Source: Chaenocephalus aceratus
Lineage: Eukaryota > Chordata > Actinopteri > Perciformes > Channichthyidae
NCBI GenBank assembly: GCA_023974075.1
Contig: CM043793.1
Location: 3,606,001-3,670,000 of the forward strand
Reading direction: 5' to 3'
DNA: 64,000 bases
Positions 62,690 to 64,000 of the stretch are shown piece by piece. The notes under the pieces are model-generated. The model made no database searches, was not told the DNA's origin, and saw nothing but the letters and a program-made list of their open reading frames with translations. The translations under genes were made by a program, and so were the position numbers. The first letter of the stretch is position 1; every line of letters starts with the position of its first letter.

Positions 62690-63299
62690 TGTACTTGATT
62701 AGTGTCTTATTACAGGTCTTGTGCTTTAATTCAAGTCAACTACTGCTGTGAACTGTCATTTGGATACATATTACTTTGAGAATACAACATCACAGTTCCT
62801 AAGAAAGTGCAAGCCCTGCTGTCAGCTCCACATCCCCTGGACATCTTTCTCAAATTGTGGTCAGTGGATATACGAGTTGAATTATTATATATCACATTTA
62901 AAATTGAGATGGATAGATTGCTCAAGACAGGGTCAGTTAAAGCTACAATGTGTAGAATTAGGGTGTTTTAGCTAAACGTGTGGTTAGAGAGGGAATGGCA
63001 ACGCTCTACTCAATCAGGGAATCTACGGTGGCACTGAAGGACCAAAAAGTAGCACTGTGTGTTAGAGCTGCTGTCAGCCGGCACTCTGGTCACTTTCACT
63101 GCGGAGCTACTACACTACTGAAAGGAGAAAGATACAACAAAGAAAAAGCAGTAATGGTCTCCTTGGCGATGAGCACTTTTTGTGTGCCATTCTTGCAAAT
63201 AAATTATGTAATAACTCAAATGTAAAATATTGTAGCATCACTTTTCACAATTCTAAAATTTGTGATTCTCAAAAATTGTTTTCAAAATAATTTATGTTT
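62690..63299. other. Intergenic with T2-like sequence
   Basis: GTTAAAGCTACAATGTGTAG at 62936 resembles a T2-type MITE start (TTAAAG). The ORF 62980-63225 probably lies within that repeat. No right end is defined. Confidence 0.4.
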
Positions 63300-64000
63300 A
63301 TAGGTTATTCTTCTTCTTAGCCTTTATTTAACCAGGTGAAAGCCTCTTGAGATCAAAAGATCTCTTTTTCAAGGGTAACCTGCAGGACATTAGTTACACA
63401 TGTAACATAAAAACAACAGAACAACAATAAGGATGACATACAACATAATGTACAGGGTACAGTTTACAAAACTCTATTTACAGTGACAGGTACCATGAGT
63501 ATCGAACAGCATGTCACCCAGCTGAGTTTCAAAGTGATGCAGGGGAACCAAAATGCTCATTTTTAAACAGGTTTGCAGACTGTTCCAATTTAGTGGAGCT
63601 GCACATCTAAAAGCTTTCTTCCCTAAGACAGTCCTAGCACTTGGCACATTTAATAAAACAACATCATGAGATCTCAGGCAATACTTACTTTCAATTCGTC
63701 GAGAGATCAGAGAGCAGATATAAAAAGGTAGTTTACCCAACATGGCTTCATAAATGAACATGTACCAATGACTGAGCCTCCGTACAGTTAGTGAAGGCAG
63801 ACCTGCCTTGGCATACAGGGTACAGTGATGAGTAAGTGCTTTACAGTTAGTAACACATCTCAGAGCACTGTGATACGCAGCATCTAACTTTTCCAGGCAA
63901 TGGGCAGGTGCATTCATATAGACCAGATCCCCATAGTCCAGCACAGGTAAAAAGGTCACAGTGACTAGCCTTTTCCTGGCTTCAAATGAGAAACAGGACT
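63300..64000 (-). mobile_element. LINE (Rex/L2-like) 3' part, running off the window
   Basis: The 3' end (CCTTTATTTAACCAGGTGAA, GCCTCTTGAGATC) lies at 63315-63360, and RT C-terminal sequence follows upstream on minus (63474-64000). Only the terminal part is inside the window. Confidence 0.8.
63474..64000 (-). pseudogene. LINE reverse transcriptase, C-terminal end, partial
   Basis: FLPVLDYGDLVYMNAPAHCL, HSALRCVTNCKALTHHCTLY, LPSLTVRRLSHWYMFIYEAM and KKAFRCAAPLNWNSLQTCLK are open to the stop at 63474. This is the C-terminal part after the RT thumb in Rex1/L2-type LINEs. Palm and catalytic motifs would lie right of the window. The frame within the window is uninterrupted from 63959, and further bases to 64000 presumably continue it. 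Confidence 0.8.

Overview
The window looks like a repeat-dense stretch of a ray-finned fish (teleost) nuclear genome. Reasons: one recognisable vertebrate gene, a core-2 type GlcNAc-transferase most like GCNT4, lies at 56.7-58.0 kb on the minus strand with splice signals around it. The remainder is the mix typical of teleosts: DIRS tyrosine-recombinase retrotransposons, Ty3/gypsy pol and solo LTRs, L2/Rex-like LINE pieces, hAT, PIF-Harbinger and Kolobok/T2 DNA transposons, and long CA microsatellites. The species cannot be named from sequence alone. No rRNA, tRNA or CRISPR was recognised.

Layout. 1-21220 is one DIRS element (gag remnant at the left, RT/RNase H/methyltransferase-like/tyrosine recombinase at the right) split by a 15 kb block made of two PIF-Harbinger transposons lying head to head (1889-11943 and 11960-17255). 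The left Harbinger contains a Kolobok-like THAP element (2913-7801), which contains a hAT element (3802-7024), which holds a 2 kb alternating palindrome. The left transposase intron also holds a BED-finger hAT (9716-11026); the right copy holds another (13425-14469). Most levels can be bounded by target-site duplications (TSDs). 21.2-24.5 kb holds a palindrome-arm fragment, AT-rich DNA and a T2-like MITE carrying a small Harbinger. 24746-30193 is a second DIRS element on the minus strand with inverted termini and an internal complementary region matching its circle junction; its gag region is tandemly triplicated. 30.2-34.7 kb is intergenic with small repeats. 34720-37009 is an internally deleted hAT, 37103-37497 a solo LTR, and 37.8-40.1 kb LINE pieces and a long-TIR non-autonomous element. 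40.5-44.75 kb is a decayed Ty3/gypsy gag-pol on the minus strand, itself hit by a hAT MITE and a Harbinger fragment. 45.2-46.9 kb is an L2/Rex-like LINE 3' part; 47041-48551 is the longer sibling of the hAT MITE. 48.6-56 kb is mainly intergenic with a Harbinger fragment, one solo LTR, hairpins and MITEs. 56.7-59.9 kb is the gcnt4-like locus with two proposed non-coding 5' exons. 61149-61652 is a third solo LTR, 61.8-62.7 kb the frameshifted 3' exons of an unnamed fish gene family, and 63.3-64.0 kb another LINE running off the edge.

How the parts work together. Apart from gcnt4 there is no cellular pathway here. The functional logic is that of transposons: the Harbingers pair a DDE transposase with a MADF DNA-binding partner on the opposite strand; the DIRS elements combine RT/RNase H with a tyrosine recombinase and split termini; the short elements depend on enzymes supplied elsewhere. 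The window's main value is a readable insertion history.
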